Below are positions 24,138-31,586 of a DNA stretch of 64,000 bases, piece by piece. Source of the stretch: Pseudomonas viridiflava (GTDB lineage: Bacteria > Pseudomonadota > Gammaproteobacteria > Pseudomonadales > Pseudomonadaceae); assembly GCF_900602065.1 (NCBI RefSeq), contig NZ_UWFN01000116.1, positions 248,001 to 312,000 of the forward strand, given 5' to 3'. Position 1 is the stretch's first letter, and every line of letters starts with the position of its first letter. The translations under genes were made by a program, and so were the position numbers. The notes below the pieces were generated by a model. The model did no database searches and was not told the origin of the DNA. It saw only the letters and a list, made by a program, of their open reading frames with translations.

Positions 24138-24962
24138 ATGAACGAATTAGCTAAGCGCATCAAGCGCGCCAGACAGAATGCAGGTATGTCCCAGGCTCAG
24201 CTGGCAGACGCCTGTGGGTGGAAATCTCAATCGCGAGTCGGCAACTACGAAGCAGGCAGCCGCGAGCCGTCGTTTGCCGATATCGAAGCAATGTCTAAAG
24301 CTTTGGGTGTAGACAAGTCCGAGCTGTTGATTGGCTTGCCGGAGCCTGAGAACAGCCTCGAGGAGCCTAATGGTGTTCCAGGCTCCTCTGCCGATCTGGT
24401 TCGGCAAATGCTAGCGAAGCATGGAAAGAATTTGCCTGATGAAACGAGGCAGCGCATCTCTGCTGCTGTAGAAGACACTGCCATGGTTGCTGCGAGCAAC
24501 GTCATCAATGTCGACTTCTCCAGGCCAGGCCAAGTCGGAGATGAAGTGTGGATCGCGCACTACGATGTCCGCGCAGCTATGGGCGGCGGGCAGATACCGC
24601 ACGAATACCCCGAAATGCTCCAGGACATTAGGGTCAGCCCCAAGCATCTGCGTGAGATGGGCGTCTCGTTCAAGGAGCATTTCCACCTCAAAATGATCAC
24701 CGGCTGGGGTCAGTCGATGGCCCCGACGATCAAGGACCGCGATCCTCTACTGGTTGACGTCACGATCCGGGAATTCACGGGAGACGGCATCTACCTCTTC
24801 TCCCACGACGAAATGCTTTACGTTAAGCGCCTGCAGAAGAAAGGCAAGGATCGCTTCAAAATGATCTCGGACAACAAACACCATGACCCTGAGGACATTC
24901 GGGTCGACGATACCCATATCTTGGCTCGTGTGCTGTATGTGTGGAATGGGCAGCCGGTGTGA
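24138..24962 (+). CDS. cI: CI-type prophage repressor (HTH + S24 peptidase)
   Basis: 274-aa lysogeny repressor. The N-terminal XRE HTH (about 1-65) is followed by a linker and a LexA-like S24 autoprotease with Ser193 (GWGQSMAPT) and Lys230 (EMLYVKRL). RecA-triggered self-cleavage would induce the prophage. The usual Ala-Gly cleavage dipeptide is replaced by AAMGGG around 146-151. The ribosome site is weak. It is divergent from cro, with three operators between. Confidence 0.9.
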   Translation: MNELAKRIKRARQNAGMSQAQLADACGWKSQSRVGNYEAGSREPSFADIEAMSKALGVDKSELLIGLPEPENSLEEPNGVPGSSADLVRQMLAKHGKNLPDETRQRISAAVEDTAMVAASNVINVDFSRPGQVGDEVWIAHYDVRAAMGGGQIPHEYPEMLQDIRVSPKHLREMGVSFKEHFHLKMITGWGQSMAPTIKDRDPLLVDVTIREFTGDGIYLFSHDEMLYVKRLQKKGKDRFKMISDNKHHDPEDIRVDDTHILARVLYVWNGQPV

Positions 24963-25306
24963 TATGTCAAGACACGCGGTAGCCAGGCTGGAGTCGGGAG
25001 GGAGTAGTGGTGGCAGCGAGGATATTGGCGTTGTCGGCGGATATAGGAAGTATTAGTCCGGCAGGCCTCTCAGACCGCCCTCAAAGGATCTTTGCCACAA
25101 GCCAAGCTTGAGGCTATCCTTGACCGAGACACACTGGCAGTTAGCCATATTAACGAACTATCTACGAATAAAAGGCGAGCCCCGCCTCTGACAGGCATCA
25201 GCGGGACGTACTGAAGGTACAGCCAACACGGTTTACGCTTTCATCATCCCTGCATCCTTTCGTAGGTTTGGTCGTCTTCAGTGAAGACTTGATATTAGAG
25301 GGATCT
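24963..25306. other. Intergenic region between cI and nuclease-ATPase gene
   Basis: 344 bp without a convincing gene. It contains a small dyad GTCTTCAGTGAAGAC (around 25273) and a short GC hairpin near 25174 (AGGCG/CGCCT) without a T-tract, so cI may read through. No clear promoter can be assigned by eye, though the AT-rich 25130-25170 stretch is a candidate. Confidence 0.4.
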
Positions 25307-27781
25307 ATGCCAAATGCAATATCCGAACTGCTCGCAATCGGAAAAAAAATTGACTTTGAGGGTGTGAATGAGGCTGAGACTAGGCTCAAACTCATCGACA
25401 AGGTCCTTTTTGACGTTCTAGGCTGGACTCATAACGATGTCCAAGTGGAGGAACGGGTCTCCGAGGACGGCAATACCACCTATGCTGACTATGTGGTCCG
25501 TACTGCAAGCACTGCTTTCATACTGGAAGCCAAAAAAATAGGCGTGGCATTTAAAACGTTTGCGAAAGACAGACGCCTAAAACTTACCAAAACGAATATT
25601 CACGGCGAGTTAGAGGAGGCAGTTTTTCAAGCACGAGATTACTGTCGTAAGTTAGGTGTGCAATTCGCAGTAGTGACTAATGGAAACCAATGGGTTATTT
25701 TTCCTGCAAATAGAACCGACCAAGTCACCTTTAACAACTCCTACGCCTTAGTATTTAACTCGCTAGAATCTATTCTAAGCAGCGACTATTCTGAGTTCAT
25801 GGATTTGTTGTCTCGAAATGCAGTCGTAAACTCCAGCTTGGAAAACCTACTCTTGGGTTACAGCGAAGATCAAGTTGAAGGACGCAGATTAAGAAACTTT
25901 TTCCAGAGCCCAAACTCGGAGTCTAGGAACTCTATCTACCCTCTTATTGAAACGGCCATAACTACGTCTTTCTCCGACACCATCATCGAGATGGATCCGG
26001 AGCTCTTCGAACGATGCTACGTGAATTCGCCGGAAAAAATAAAATTCGACAGGCGTATAAACATGCATATATCCAAAAGCCAGCACCTATTTAGCTCTCA
26101 ACCTGTACGTCCAATGCAGCGGAAAGACGCAAATTTTCTGAAAGAGAAAATCCGCAATCTTCAAAGTAAATCTAGGCCACTAGCTATAGTCATCTTGGGT
26201 AGCGTCGGGGCCGGAAAAACAACGTTCTTGCACTATACGCGCAACGTCTCTGCAGCGTCTTTTTTTGAGAAGAGCAAAGAAAAGGCATATCCTCACTGGA
26301 TATCCATAAACTTTTTAAAATATACAAACGACAAGATACCAGTAGACTACATCTACGAATGCATAAAAGAGTACATAATCGAAGATACCTTCTTCTCTGA
26401 TTACTACAACTGCATTGCTAAAGCATACCTTAAAGAGATAGATGCAATTCGCAAGGGCCCTGCTTTTCTTATCGCACAGAACACCGATAAATTCAACGAG
26501 CTTATCACCAGCAAGCTAACTGAAGACTATGAGAATATTAAGCCGTATGTAGACAAACTTCTCAGTTATGCGGCTTCACAAGCACCGATTTTTCTCGTAA
26601 TTGATAACATCGACCAACTAGATGAAAGACTTCAGTCAAGCATTTTCACTGAGGCAGTAGCGTTTGCCTCAAAGCTAAGTCTCAACTTAGTTATAGCACT
26701 TAGAAGTTCTACATATGTAGAACATCGCAATTCGCCCGCATTTAATGCGTTCGATTTTGACCCTATATTAATTGAACCTCCAAAAATCGAGGCCGTACTT
26801 TCTAAAAGATTCTTCTTGGCTAACAACTTAATTTCAGGCGAGTCCGGGGACTTTATATCTGAAAACGGAATGAAAGTTCATGTTGCAGATTTGGCGGTAC
26901 TGATCGAACTGATTCAAAGCTCCGTTCTAGGAACCGACGTTGGCAGCTTGCTAGAGGTATTAGCTTCAGGAGATGTCCGTAATGCATTGCGAATGACACG
27001 GGAGTTTATCGAGCATGGATATTCAAACCCTGGAAAAGCATACAGCACCCATAAATCTGGTGGAAAGTACACTCTACCTAAACATGAAGCACTCAGAGCA
27101 ATATTGTTAGGAAATCAATCAGTTTATAATGAAGCTTTCTCAGCAATTGGCAACCCTTATGATTCACATCTTGAGCGCACCACACTCCAGCTCACACGCC
27201 TATTCGTGCTATCGGCTCTCGTGCAGTATTCTTCAGACGCATCTTTCCAGTACCTTGACGGCATCGAAATAAATAAACTCCTTCGGTCCGTAGGAATTGG
27301 AGACGAAGTTGCATTGAAGGTCCTAAATGACCTTTGCCGCTTTCGATTTTGCTATACAGGTGGCCACGGCGTTGCAGATTTTAAATCAAGCTATTACCCA
27401 AGCCGCTTGGGGGGCTACATAGTCCGAGACCTCATATCTAACTTTATGTTCGTAGAAAACATAATGATGGATACATTTGTAGCGGATGACAAAGTATGGG
27501 ATCAACTAAACACTCTTGGCAGGCAGATCTCTAATAGCTACAATAGCAGAACCCTACGCGTTTATTATCGCATAGAAAGAGTCAAGGCATTTCACGCATA
27601 CATGACTGATCTTTATTCAGTTCTTTGCGACGAGGCAATCCGTCGAGCGCTGCCTAAAGAGTGGCACGTTAATGTGCTTAAGGAAGTCTACCCAGCACTA
27701 GAGCTGAATATGAGAAACGCTCTTGAGTCTGCCGAGCGGAACTATGGCCCTCTCCCATCAACATTCATTAGGCCAGTTTAA
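25307..27781 (+). CDS. Restriction-type nuclease fused to P-loop ATPase, defence candidate
   Basis: 824-aa protein, AT-rich compared with all its neighbours. Residues about 10-130 form a type I restriction HsdR_N-like PD-(D/E)XK domain: E22/E24 on the first helix, D61 (TYADY) and E74-A-K76 (ILEAKK). Residues about 290-480 form an AAA/STAND-like ATPase with Walker A GSVGAGKTT (298-306) and Walker B IFLVIDNIDQLD (about 428-439). The C-terminal 340 residues are helical with no recognised repeats. ATG at 25307 has AGAGGG upstream. It occupies the rexAB position after cI and is followed by its own terminator, so it is probably expressed in the lysogen and may exclude other phages. The closest named system is unknown to me. 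Confidence 0.75.
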   Translation: MPNAISELLAIGKKIDFEGVNEAETRLKLIDKVLFDVLGWTHNDVQVEERVSEDGNTTYADYVVRTASTAFILEAKKIGVAFKTFAKDRRLKLTKTNIHGELEEAVFQARDYCRKLGVQFAVVTNGNQWVIFPANRTDQVTFNNSYALVFNSLESILSSDYSEFMDLLSRNAVVNSSLENLLLGYSEDQVEGRRLRNFFQSPNSESRNSIYPLIETAITTSFSDTIIEMDPELFERCYVNSPEKIKFDRRINMHISKSQHLFSSQPVRPMQRKDANFLKEKIRNLQSKSRPLAIVILGSVGAGKTTFLHYTRNVSAASFFEKSKEKAYPHWISINFLKYTNDKIPVDYIYECIKEYIIEDTFFSDYYNCIAKAYLKEIDAIRKGPAFLIAQNTDKFNELITSKLTEDYENIKPYVDKLLSYAASQAPIFLVIDNIDQLDERLQSSIFTEAVAFASKLSLNLVIALRSSTYVEHRNSPAFNAFDFDPILIEPPKIEAVLSKRFFLANNLISGESGDFISENGMKVHVADLAVLIELIQSSVLGTDVGSLLEVLASGDVRNALRMTREFIEHGYSNPGKAYSTHKSGGKYTLPKHEALRAILLGNQSVYNEAFSAIGNPYDSHLERTTLQLTRLFVLSALVQYSSDASFQYLDGIEINKLLRSVGIGDEVALKVLNDLCRFRFCYTGGHGVADFKSSYYPSRLGGYIVRDLISNFMFVENIMMDTFVADDKVWDQLNTLGRQISNSYNSRTLRVYYRIERVKAFHAYMTDLYSVLCDEAIRRALPKEWHVNVLKEVYPALELNMRNALESAERNYGPLPSTFIRPV

Positions 27782-27867
27782 CGCCTACCCACACTGACGA
27801 AGGTGTGAAGCATTAAGGCAAACATCGTCGGATCGCTACGTCAACTCAAGATATAAAGGCCGCTGCC

Positions 27868-27888
27868 GCCCCACATTGTGGGGCTTTT
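27868..27888 (+). terminator. Terminator after nuclease-ATPase gene
   Basis: Stem GCCCCAC/GTGGGGC with a 3-nt loop followed by TTTT, about 90 bp downstream of the stop. Confidence 0.65.
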
Positions 27889-27978
27889 CTACGCTTGCTA
27901 TTTGGCACAGGAGTAAGTCACGTGCGCTTGCGGCTGATGGCAAGGTAGAATCACCCTTCATCTATGGAGGGCTGTGCA

Positions 27979-28560
27979 GTGCGTGGATTTGGGATTGTGG
28001 TACTGATTGTTGGAGTTCTCGGGCTACTGGGAGCCATGAGCATGGATGTGTCTGTAGCTTCAGGACTGGGTCGGGTCAATAACCTCGGCCTGATGTCTGA
28101 GCGGCAGAACTTCACGATCGTTGCTGGCTTTATTGCCCTTGGCGGCCTGCTAATGATTCTCATGGGTGGAAAGTCTGCCACAGCAGGCGGCGCGTCTGCA
28201 GTTAACGCTGAATCTCGCAACTGCCCGTTTTGCGCAGAGCCGATCAAGAAAGCAGCCGTCAAGTGCAAGCACTGCGGATCTGACGTAGAGCCAACATGGA
28301 ATTCCGCCTCTGGAATTCCTGTCGCGCTGAATGCCAAAGGCGGATGGACTGTTCGCTATGACTGCGGCAGCGATACCGAAATGGATTCCGTAAAAAACAG
28401 GATTGCCGAGATGCCTGGCGTGATCCTTCCCGATGACGGCATGACCGTCGTGTCTGGATTCTTCCGAGACAAAGAAGATGCGAAGGAATTTAGGAATCGC
28501 TACAGCATGAAGAACGGCGCAGACGGCGATCTGTATTTTCAGCCCGCACCACTTTTCTAA
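27979..28560 (+). CDS. Membrane protein with C-terminal zinc ribbon
   Basis: 193-aa protein with two membrane helices (about 3-22 and 45-63) followed by a zinc ribbon CPFCAEPIKKAAVKCKHCG near residue 85, then a globular basic domain with VVSGFFRDKEDAKEFRNRY. The start is GTG at 27979, because GGAGGG lies 7 bp upstream; an ATG at 27964 contains that ribosome site. It lies downstream of the nuclease-ATPase gene behind a terminator and before the early leftward region. Function unknown; it may be a lysogen-expressed cargo protein. Confidence 0.6.
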   Translation: MRGFGIVVLIVGVLGLLGAMSMDVSVASGLGRVNNLGLMSERQNFTIVAGFIALGGLLMILMGGKSATAGGASAVNAESRNCPFCAEPIKKAAVKCKHCGSDVEPTWNSASGIPVALNAKGGWTVRYDCGSDTEMDSVKNRIAEMPGVILPDDGMTVVSGFFRDKEDAKEFRNRYSMKNGADGDLYFQPAPLF

Positions 28561-28577
28561 CGTTGCCGCAGTGAGTG

Positions 28578-28602
28578 AGCCCGCCACCTGAGCGGGCTTT
28601 TT
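28578..28602 (+). terminator. Terminator after zinc-ribbon gene
   Basis: Stem AGCCCGC/GCGGGCT with a 7-nt loop, then five T, on the plus strand between two convergent genes. Confidence 0.75.
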
Positions 28603-28610
28603 GTTGCATT

Positions 28611-28913
28611 TCAGAAAGGCGCGCCCTCTTCTTCTGTCTCATCCACGAACTCAATTGGGCGATGCTCAATAGGCGCTGGCTCCCACCTCACGGTCACGGC
28701 ACCGTCATCCTCGAAGGTTAAATCCAGCTCGTCCGTAGATGCTAACACTCCGATCACCTCCTCCCATTCACTATCCCCATCTGTATCCAGACGATGGATC
28801 GTCACCCAGCGCTGAATCTGCGCGACTGGGTGGTTGATCATTTCCGAAACCCTCAGGCCGAGCCGCTCTATCCCGGACATCTCAACTCGCTGTGCTGCGC
28901 TCGCGCTTCCCAT
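28611..28913 (-). CDS. DUF1654 family protein
   Basis: About 100-aa acidic protein of the Pseudomonas-specific DUF1654 family, recognised by the run ERLGLRVSEMINHPVAQIQR followed by RWVTIHRLDTDGDSEWEEV. Start placed at ATG 28913 behind GGAGGGGGG; ATGs at 28925 and 28937 are alternatives. It is transcribed away from the operator-promoter region at 29041-29082. Function unknown. Confidence 0.65.
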   Translation of the reverse strand: MGSASAAQRVEMSGIERLGLRVSEMINHPVAQIQRWVTIHRLDTDGDSEWEEVIGVLASTDELDLTFEDDGAVTVRWEPAPIEHRPIEFVDETEEEGAPF

Positions 28914-29040
28914 TCCCCCCTCCATATTACTGTACATATATCCAGCTATTTGATGAGGATAGCGAACCCTTCGCCAGAGGTAAACAGGCTGTAAGTCAAT
29001 TTTGGCGGAATCACACCAACCGTGTTTTCTTTCAAAATAA

Positions 29041-29082
29041 ATCACATTACGTGTTGACGCAATAAACACAATGCGTGATAGT
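29041..29082 (+). promoter_or_regulatory. Early promoter covered by two repressor operators (pL/OL-like)
   Basis: Plus-strand -35 TTGACG (29054-29059), 17 bp, -10 GATAGT (29077-29082). Two operators of the cI/cro type, ATCACATTACGTGTT (29041-29055) and AACACAATGCGTGAT (29065-29079), overlap the -35 and the spacer/-10. This should be the repressed early promoter of the recombination and int operon. Confidence 0.65.
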
Positions 29083-29444
29083 TCACCCATCGCAGTAACA
29101 CAGCGACAGGGACTGAAAGGCCCCGACCGCTCTTTAACAACCTGATGGACGCCGAGCTGGCCGATGCATAGCCAGCGGACGTACCGCGCAACGGTACGCA
29201 GCGATTCGACCTCATGTCGGCGCTGGGCATAGGAGACCTCATTCGGAGGGCGCAGCTGGAGAGGCTGCGTGGTGGTGAGTAAGCGTTTGGCCTTGGGACC
29301 TTGATCCCGTGTCGCGCTGAAAGGCATCAACGGGAAAGCGACCGTTGGCCTATGCAAGGAACAGAGATTACCGGCCCGCCAGCTGTGGGCCGGATGCTCT
29401 CCAGGTGGCCCTACTCAGGACCACGCGGAAAGCAGGAGAGTGAG
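29083..29444 (+). promoter_or_regulatory. Long early leader with boxA-like antitermination element
   Basis: About 360-bp untranslated leader. It holds CGCTCTTTAACAA at 29128-29140, a match to ribosomal and lambda boxA, and 15 bp further a hairpin GCTGGC/GCCAGC (29156-29161/29171-29176, 9-nt loop) that could act as boxB. No obvious N-type gene is seen nearby, so host Nus factors or the RNA itself may act. Confidence 0.5.
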
Positions 29445-29639
29445 ATGAACGAAGAACAGATTGAACGGTTTCGTCAGATCGTTCAGGAGATTTCGACGGA
29501 TGAGAAAGTCAGCTTCGACGAGGCTTTCTCAATCGCATCGAACTACTTGGCCTACTGGGTAAGTCAGATGCCGAAGGGTCGGCAATGCTCCGGTGGCGGA
29601 TCGTCTCAGGCCTCCGGAAGAAATGCTGACCAGGTTTGA
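29445..29639 (+). CDS. Small early protein, unknown
   Basis: 64-aa acidic protein (MNEEQIERFRQIVQEISTDE...) with AGGAGAG before the ATG at 29445. It is helical with an aromatic patch NYLAYWV and a Gly/Ser-rich tail. First gene after the boxA leader. Its 3' end overlaps the convergent DUF2622-like gene by 34 bp. Confidence 0.6.
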   Translation: MNEEQIERFRQIVQEISTDEKVSFDEAFSIASNYLAYWVSQMPKGRQCSGGGSSQASGRNADQV

Positions 29640-29890
29640 GACTCCGACACAAGGATCGACGGGCCAGACGAAGATGAAAGCGGTGTTGCAATTGCTCTTA
29701 CCTTGTCACGAAGGGTGTGTATTTCAAAGTTGCTGATTCCGAAGTAGGTGCCGATTGGTAGCCTGCGGAGACTTCCATCCTCGAACTTGACCGTCCTTTT
29801 CAGGCCGAGCAATTCCATCTTCTCGTGAAGCTCTTTGTACTCGTCGCCTTCAGCCCTAAAAAGCTCAACGCGCACCATAAATTCCGCCAT
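29606..29890 (-). CDS. DUF2622/GhoS-like small protein
   Basis: 94-aa protein. MAEFMVRVELFRAEGDEYKE followed by a helix, an RRLPIGTYF strand and SILVSESQTWSAF is the pattern of DUF2622, the family that includes the antitoxin endoribonuclease GhoS of type V toxin-antitoxin systems. Start at ATG 29890 with AAGGA upstream. It is encoded against the early operon, with direct repeats TCGACTGTGGA at 29907 and 29940 upstream that may be an operator or promoter element. No GhoT-like toxin is seen beside it. Confidence 0.55.
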   Translation of the reverse strand: MAEFMVRVELFRAEGDEYKELHEKMELLGLKRTVKFEDGSLRRLPIGTYFGISNFEIHTLRDKVRAIATPLSSSSGPSILVSESQTWSAFLPEA

Positions 29891-30053
29891 TACTACGTTC
29901 CTTGTTTCGACTGTGGAGGACGGAGCATATGGGTGTCCCTCGACTGTGGAAAGCGAGGAAACAGGGAGCCTGCCCCTGTCAAAAACAGGCACCACATATT
30001 CACCTAAGCGCCCGCATCGGACGCTTTGTTGAATTCAAGTGGAGTAATACAGC

Positions 30054-30233
30054 ATGACTCGCAACGAATACGAAGATCTGGAAACGATGGCGACTGCCGC
30101 CTTTGTAGGACTGATCGCCAGCGGGCAGACATCGCACACCCAGCCACTGGCAACGATGGCCTTTGATCTGGCCGAACAGTTTCAGAAAGAGCGTGAAGCT
30201 CGCCTCGGCGAAAAGCCCCCATACGACATGTAA
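30054..30233 (+). CDS. Small early protein, unknown
   Basis: 59-aa protein (MTRNEYEDLETMATAAFVGL...) with GTGGAG about 10 bp before the ATG. It is helical and amphipathic, ends EKPPYDM, and has coding-like codon usage. It lies in the early plus-strand operon between the 64-aa gene and the structured non-coding stretch. Confidence 0.55.
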   Translation: MTRNEYEDLETMATAAFVGLIASGQTSHTQPLATMAFDLAEQFQKEREARLGEKPPYDM

Positions 30234-30777
30234 ACAACCAGCGCCACGTCAGCCTGACGTTAACTGCCCGATCCTCTCAGAGAGAGCGCATCGGGGTGTG
30301 ATTTGAATGCGCAGACTGATGCGTAGTTAGCGTCAACGAGTGGCGGATCTGAACATGGGTAACCATCCCCCAACTCGCGCAAATCGCTAAACACTCGTTA
30401 TGCCGGGATCAGCACCGGCCAAATCACACCCCGATGCGGATGAGTACACACCGCGAAAGCGGCCCCCTGCGTCACCCCAGCAAACCGTGGGTTCATAACG
30501 GAAGCATCTGGAGCGTCACGGTACATCCTTTCATGATTGTAGCGCCGGTCAGTTGAGACGGTTGTCTGGGTGCCGCCTTCGCGGATAAGCCTGAGCGATT
30601 CGAGTACCTGATGCGTGATCCAGACGACGAGGTAATACGGCGGTGAGAGCCCGCGCCGGAGACGTAACCGGCATCCCTTCCCGAATCCACCCGTCAGTCC
30701 TCCCCTCGCGCCCATCGGCAATAGCGAGCGGCCGAGGGCTGAGCGAGTGGATTTGATCTCAACCAACAGAGGCGACC
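30234..30777. other. Structured non-coding stretch with 19-bp inverted repeat
   Basis: 544 bp with no convincing gene. Perfect 19-bp inverted arms (CGCATCGGGGTGTGATTTG at 30287-30305 and its complement at 30420-30438) are 114 bp apart, and further hairpins occur (ACGTCA/TGACGT near 30246; GCCGG/CCGGC near 30402). A minus-strand frame 30398-30766 exists but lacks a ribosome site. Confidence 0.55.
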
Positions 30778-31023
30778 ATGCCTGAGTTCGACCTTGAGCG
30801 TTATCAGGACAGCGCCCAAGGCCGGGCGTCTGTCCGCAGCCATGATGAGTGGGGCAACGAAAAGCCTCGCTATGACGAGTTCGCGCACGACTACGACAAC
30901 CCTATCGACCGCACAGCCCGCCGCGAACGCGACCTGAATCGTCGGCTGAAGCTGAAAGCAAACATCCAGGCATGCGTCGCTCAGATGGAGCTGATATGCC
31001 CACCAAAAGGAGGTGCCGCTTGA
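30778..31023 (+). CDS. Small early phage protein, unknown
   Basis: 81-aa hydrophilic, charged protein (MPEFDLERYQDSAQGRASVR...) with AGAGGCGACC before the ATG. The middle is Arg/Asp/Asn-rich and the C-terminus has a Cys-containing helix (ANIQACVAQMELICPPK). First gene of a coupled block leading to recT. Not recognised. Confidence 0.6.
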   Translation: MPEFDLERYQDSAQGRASVRSHDEWGNEKPRYDEFAHDYDNPIDRTARRERDLNRRLKLKANIQACVAQMELICPPKGGAA

Positions 31024-31247
31024 CCAAGCACGAAATTGCGGTCGGCATGATCGACTCGCGGATTCAGAAGCTGATTGAAAACGCTGACGACTACAGCTTG
31101 CACTGCGAAACGCAGATGGCGGTGGAAATGGCGTATGCACTCAGCGCTATCGAATGCAAAGAGTACACACGCTACACCCAGTGCCTGATGTTTATCCGCG
31201 CTCGGTCAAATGAAGAGTTGCTCGCAAGAATGCGGAGGTGCGCATGA
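31020..31247 (+). CDS. Small early phage protein, unknown
   Basis: 75-aa helical protein (TKHEIAVGMIDSRIQKLIEN...). I start it at TTG 31020, which overlaps the previous stop and has the strong ribosome site AAGGAGGT 6 bp upstream; an in-frame ATG at 30996 with GGAG is an alternative. Two Cys and several Tyr (YTRYTQCLMF) in the C-terminal half. No domain recognised. Confidence 0.55.
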   Translation: MTKHEIAVGMIDSRIQKLIENADDYSLHCETQMAVEMAYALSAIECKEYTRYTQCLMFIRARSNEELLARMRRCA

Positions 31248-31423
31248 GTCAGCCAATTGTGAAGTCGCTGATCGACGAGCAGATCGAAGAGGTCAATGCT
31301 CGTGCCCAGCCCACTCAAGTGCGCGGCACCTTCTCCCCGCCCCGCGGCATGCGTGTCGCCGATCTGCCCTACCCGATCAAGGCGGACTGGCTGAAGCGTC
31401 GACCAATCAAGGGGTGGGGATGA
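31244..31423 (+). CDS. Small early phage protein, unknown
   Basis: 59-aa protein (MSQPIVKSLIDEQIEEVNAR...) with GGAGGT 4 bp before the ATG, which overlaps the previous stop. The C-terminal half is Pro/Arg-rich (GTFSPPRGMRVADLPYPIKA). Short coupled gene of the pre-recT block. Confidence 0.55.
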   Translation: MSQPIVKSLIDEQIEEVNARAQPTQVRGTFSPPRGMRVADLPYPIKADWLKRRPIKGWG

Positions 31424-31539
31424 ACGCCAATCAACGCCGACGCCGGTATGTCTTCTGGCGAGGCTCGTTCCCGGTTCTCGCAGGCTTCACCTTTCTGATG
31501 CTGGCCCTGTGTCTCGCTGATCGAATCGCCCCGCTGTAA
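31420..31539 (+). CDS. 39-aa single-span membrane peptide
   Basis: Starts in the ATGA overlap with the preceding gene. A basic N-terminus (MNANQRRRRYVFWR) is followed by one membrane helix (FPVLAGFTFLMLALCLADR), which gives an N-in topology. Too short for family assignment. Spacing and overlap suggest a real gene. Confidence 0.5.
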   Translation: MNANQRRRRYVFWRGSFPVLAGFTFLMLALCLADRIAPL

Positions 31540-31586
31540 TCCCTCTCTATTTTTCAAGGCTGCGAATAGCGCGGCGAGGATTTCGT

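Noticed and set aside
30398..30766. 122-codon minus-strand frame over the structured early region
   Set aside because: No ribosome site, Arg/Gly/Pro-rich start, and it runs across the 19-bp inverted repeat. Treated as non-coding, though its last 40 residues look less random.
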